The notes beneath the pieces are model-generated. The model ran no database searches. It saw only the letters and a list, made by a program, of their open reading frames with translations, and was not told the DNA's origin. DNA of 6,495 nt from Cycloclasticus sp. Lineage in GTDB: Bacteria; Pseudomonadota; Gammaproteobacteria; Methylococcales; Cycloclasticaceae. The DNA is taken from positions 1 through 6,495 of the forward strand of contig DUCA01000046.1 of the NCBI GenBank assembly GCA_012960055.1, written 5' to 3'. The translations under genes and the position numbers were made by a program. Shown piece by piece: positions 5,032 through 6,495 of this stretch (position 1 is its first letter; each line of letters opens with the position of its first letter).

Positions 5032-6494
5032 TAAGCGTCTAGGCTACGGCTGACGATTTCCAGCACGTCTTTGGATAACGGCGTATGCGACTGGATACGC
5101 TGAAGTTGTGAACGGATCAGTTGCTGGCGGTTTGCGTTAAACTTTTTCCAACGGCTTAGCGAGTTGGCCAATCGAGCGGCAACTTGTGGATTAATCGCAT
5201 CCAGAGTCATGATGTTATCAGCAATAAATTCGTAGCCAGAGCCGTCGGCCGCATTAAAGTGAAGCGGGTTGGCCATGGCAAAGGTGCTGATAACACTGCG
5301 AACACGGTTAGGTGTTTTTATGTCGAAATCGGGGTGTTCCAGTAAGCGTTTTACATCGTCTAATGCGCTTGGTTTTTCTGAACAAGCTTGTAGCGCAAAC
5401 CATTTATCAATTACCAAGTCTTCCGTCTGCCACTGTTGATAGAAGGCATCGAAATAGCGTGTATTTTGTTGCGACTCCAAATGACTTAATTGGCTTAACG
5501 CGGCTATTTGATCGGTCATGTTTTGTGCAGCATCAAATTGCGCGGTACATAAGGCGGTGGTTGAGGCGTCTTGCTGCGCCATTAAATAATCCAAACATAG
5601 GTTTTTGAAGCTACGCTGGGCGATATCCTGCGCACTGATACCGGCATCTGCTTGGTGATAGCTTGTGTAGTTGCTAAGCCATAACGCGTTAAGCGATGTG
5701 GACAGTGCGTTTTTGACGGCATGATGCGCTTGATATAAAGCGTCTATATCAACGACGTCCATTTGCTCAGCTAAATAGGCTTTTGATGGCAAACTCAATA
5801 GCAATGCTTGGTATGCAAGGTCGTTGAGCGGTTGTTTCAAAATGCAACGGAAAGCCTCGATGAGTGTCTTCGGCACAGAAGGCAGTGTCTGCCTGTTTTG
5901 TATCGCCTCAACGGTGTCGAAAATTAATCGGCTTAAGGTGTTTTGCCCCGCTTCCCAGCGGTTAAACGAATCACTGTCGTGCTGGAATAAGTGAATCTGT
6001 TGTTTTATGGATAAGGCATGTTTTAGTTTCACCGGCGCCGAAAAGCCACGCAGAATGGACGGCGTGGGTTCGGCGTTAATGTTATTGAACGTGAAACGTT
6101 GTTCGCTGTCCGTTAACTCAAGTACAACCGTTTTTTGATTATTTTGCAGGCTAATTTCTTGCCCGTTCTCATCAACCAGCCCAAGGCTGATAGGGATATG
6201 AAAATTATCTTTAGTCGTTTGATTAGGCGTGGCTGGGCAGTGCTGCTTAAATGTTAGCGTGTATGTTTTTTCGTCTTCGTTGTATTCAGTGCAGACCTCT
6301 ACAATCGGAGTGCCCGCCTGGCTGTACCAGTTTTTGAAATGACTGAAATCGGCATGATTGGCATCTTCGAGTGCTTTAACAAAGTCGTCGGTGGTGGCGG
6401 CTTGGCCATCGTGACGTTCAAAGTACAAATCGCAGCCTTTTCTAAAGCCATCGTTGCCTAGAAGGGTGTATAGCATACGGACCACTTCGGCGCC
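5031..6494 (-). CDS. pepN: Aminopeptidase N, C-terminal part (5'-partial)
   Basis: The gene runs off the right end of the window: the frame is open through base 6494, and the codons before a GTG at 6483-6485 read Gly-Ala-Glu, giving GAEVVRMLYTLLG, the PepN family sequence (GAEVIRM in E. coli). That GTG is therefore an internal valine codon. The visible 487 residues correspond to about E. coli 384-870, so the full protein should be close to the usual 870. The zinc site HExxH and the catalytic tyrosine (Tyr381 in E. coli) lie just outside. Visible are the end of the thermolysin-like domain (HDGQAATTDDFVKALEDA, FKNWYSQAGTPIV), a beta-sandwich domain (about 55-155), and the helical C-terminal domain ending NRVRSVISTFAMANPLHFNAADGSGYEFIAD and NPQVAARLANSLSRW. 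PepN is a cytoplasmic M1 metallopeptidase removing N-terminal residues from peptides, the main aminopeptidase of ATP-dependent protein turnover in E. coli. The reading frame is intact; ogt follows with a one-base overlap. Confidence 0.96.
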   Translation of the reverse strand, partial: GAEVVRMLYTLLGNDGFRKGCDLYFERHDGQAATTDDFVKALEDANHADFSHFKNWYSQAGTPIVEVCTEYNEDEKTYTLTFKQHCPATPNQTTKDNFHIPISLGLVDENGQEISLQNNQKTVVLELTDSEQRFTFNNINAEPTPSILRGFSAPVKLKHALSIKQQIHLFQHDSDSFNRWEAGQNTLSRLIFDTVEAIQNRQTLPSVPKTLIEAFRCILKQPLNDLAYQALLLSLPSKAYLAEQMDVVDIDALYQAHHAVKNALSTSLNALWLSNYTSYHQADAGISAQDIAQRSFKNLCLDYLMAQQDASTTALCTAQFDAAQNMTDQIAALSQLSHLESQQNTRYFDAFYQQWQTEDLVIDKWFALQACSEKPSALDDVKRLLEHPDFDIKTPNRVRSVISTFAMANPLHFNAADGSGYEFIADNIMTLDAINPQVAARLANSLSRWKKFNANRQQLIRSQLQRIQSHTPLSKDVLEIVSRSLDA

Positions 6495-6495
6495 T

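Noticed and set aside
6483..6485. GTG at 6485 (minus strand) as the start of the aminopeptidase gene
   Set aside because: The preceding in-frame codons give Gly-Ala-Glu, completing the conserved GAEV(V/I)RM segment of PepN; the gene simply continues out of the window.
1..6495. A DNA-damage or defence island, suggested by a MutS-like ATPase, two Nudix enzymes and Ogt in one window
   Set aside because: The genes are on two convergent units, several are ordinary chromosomal housekeeping genes, and no mobile element, toxin, nuclease or compositional break is visible.

Overview
The window is a densely coded piece of a gammaproteobacterial chromosome. Rsd/AlgQ, a PepN of the long (~870 residue) type, YehS (DUF1456), Ogt and a NudL-type CoA diphosphatase together point to Gammaproteobacteria. 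The moderate base composition (mid-40s % G+C by eye), frequent TTA/TTG leucine codons and several GTG starts would fit a marine Pseudomonadales/Oceanospirillales-type organism, but genus cannot be settled from this stretch. No gene-free gap exceeds about 80 bases, and I see no rRNA, tRNA, CRISPR array, insertion sequence or phage gene.

Plus strand, left part (2-3968): the 3' portion of a MutS-family ATPase gene carrying two predicted membrane helices (its 5' end lies outside the window); a MOSC-domain protein that starts inside the ATPase stop codon; after a 76-base gap with a possible promoter, an rsd/algQ gene (anti-sigma-70 regulator); a zinc-ribbon Nudix hydrolase; and a second Nudix hydrolase of the CoA diphosphatase (NudL/YeaB) family. 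The last three genes are tightly packed and probably co-transcribed.

Minus strand, right part (6494 down to 4006): the C-terminal ~487 residues of aminopeptidase N (pepN, 5' end outside the window), then ogt (O6-alkylguanine-DNA alkyltransferase) starting within the pepN stop codon, then yehS (DUF1456). The two gene groups converge at about 3968/4006, where a perfect 10-bp inverted repeat overlaps the stop codon of the CoA diphosphatase gene.

Functionally this is mostly housekeeping and stress-maintenance content: sigma factor control at slow growth (Rsd), nucleotide and cofactor pool sanitation (two Nudix enzymes), alkylation repair (Ogt) and peptide turnover (PepN). The least understood parts are the membrane-anchored MutS-like ATPase coupled to a MOSC protein, and YehS. 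I do not see convincing evidence of a wholly new system; the membrane MutS-MOSC pair and the rsd-Nudix-Nudix cluster are the places worth a second look.
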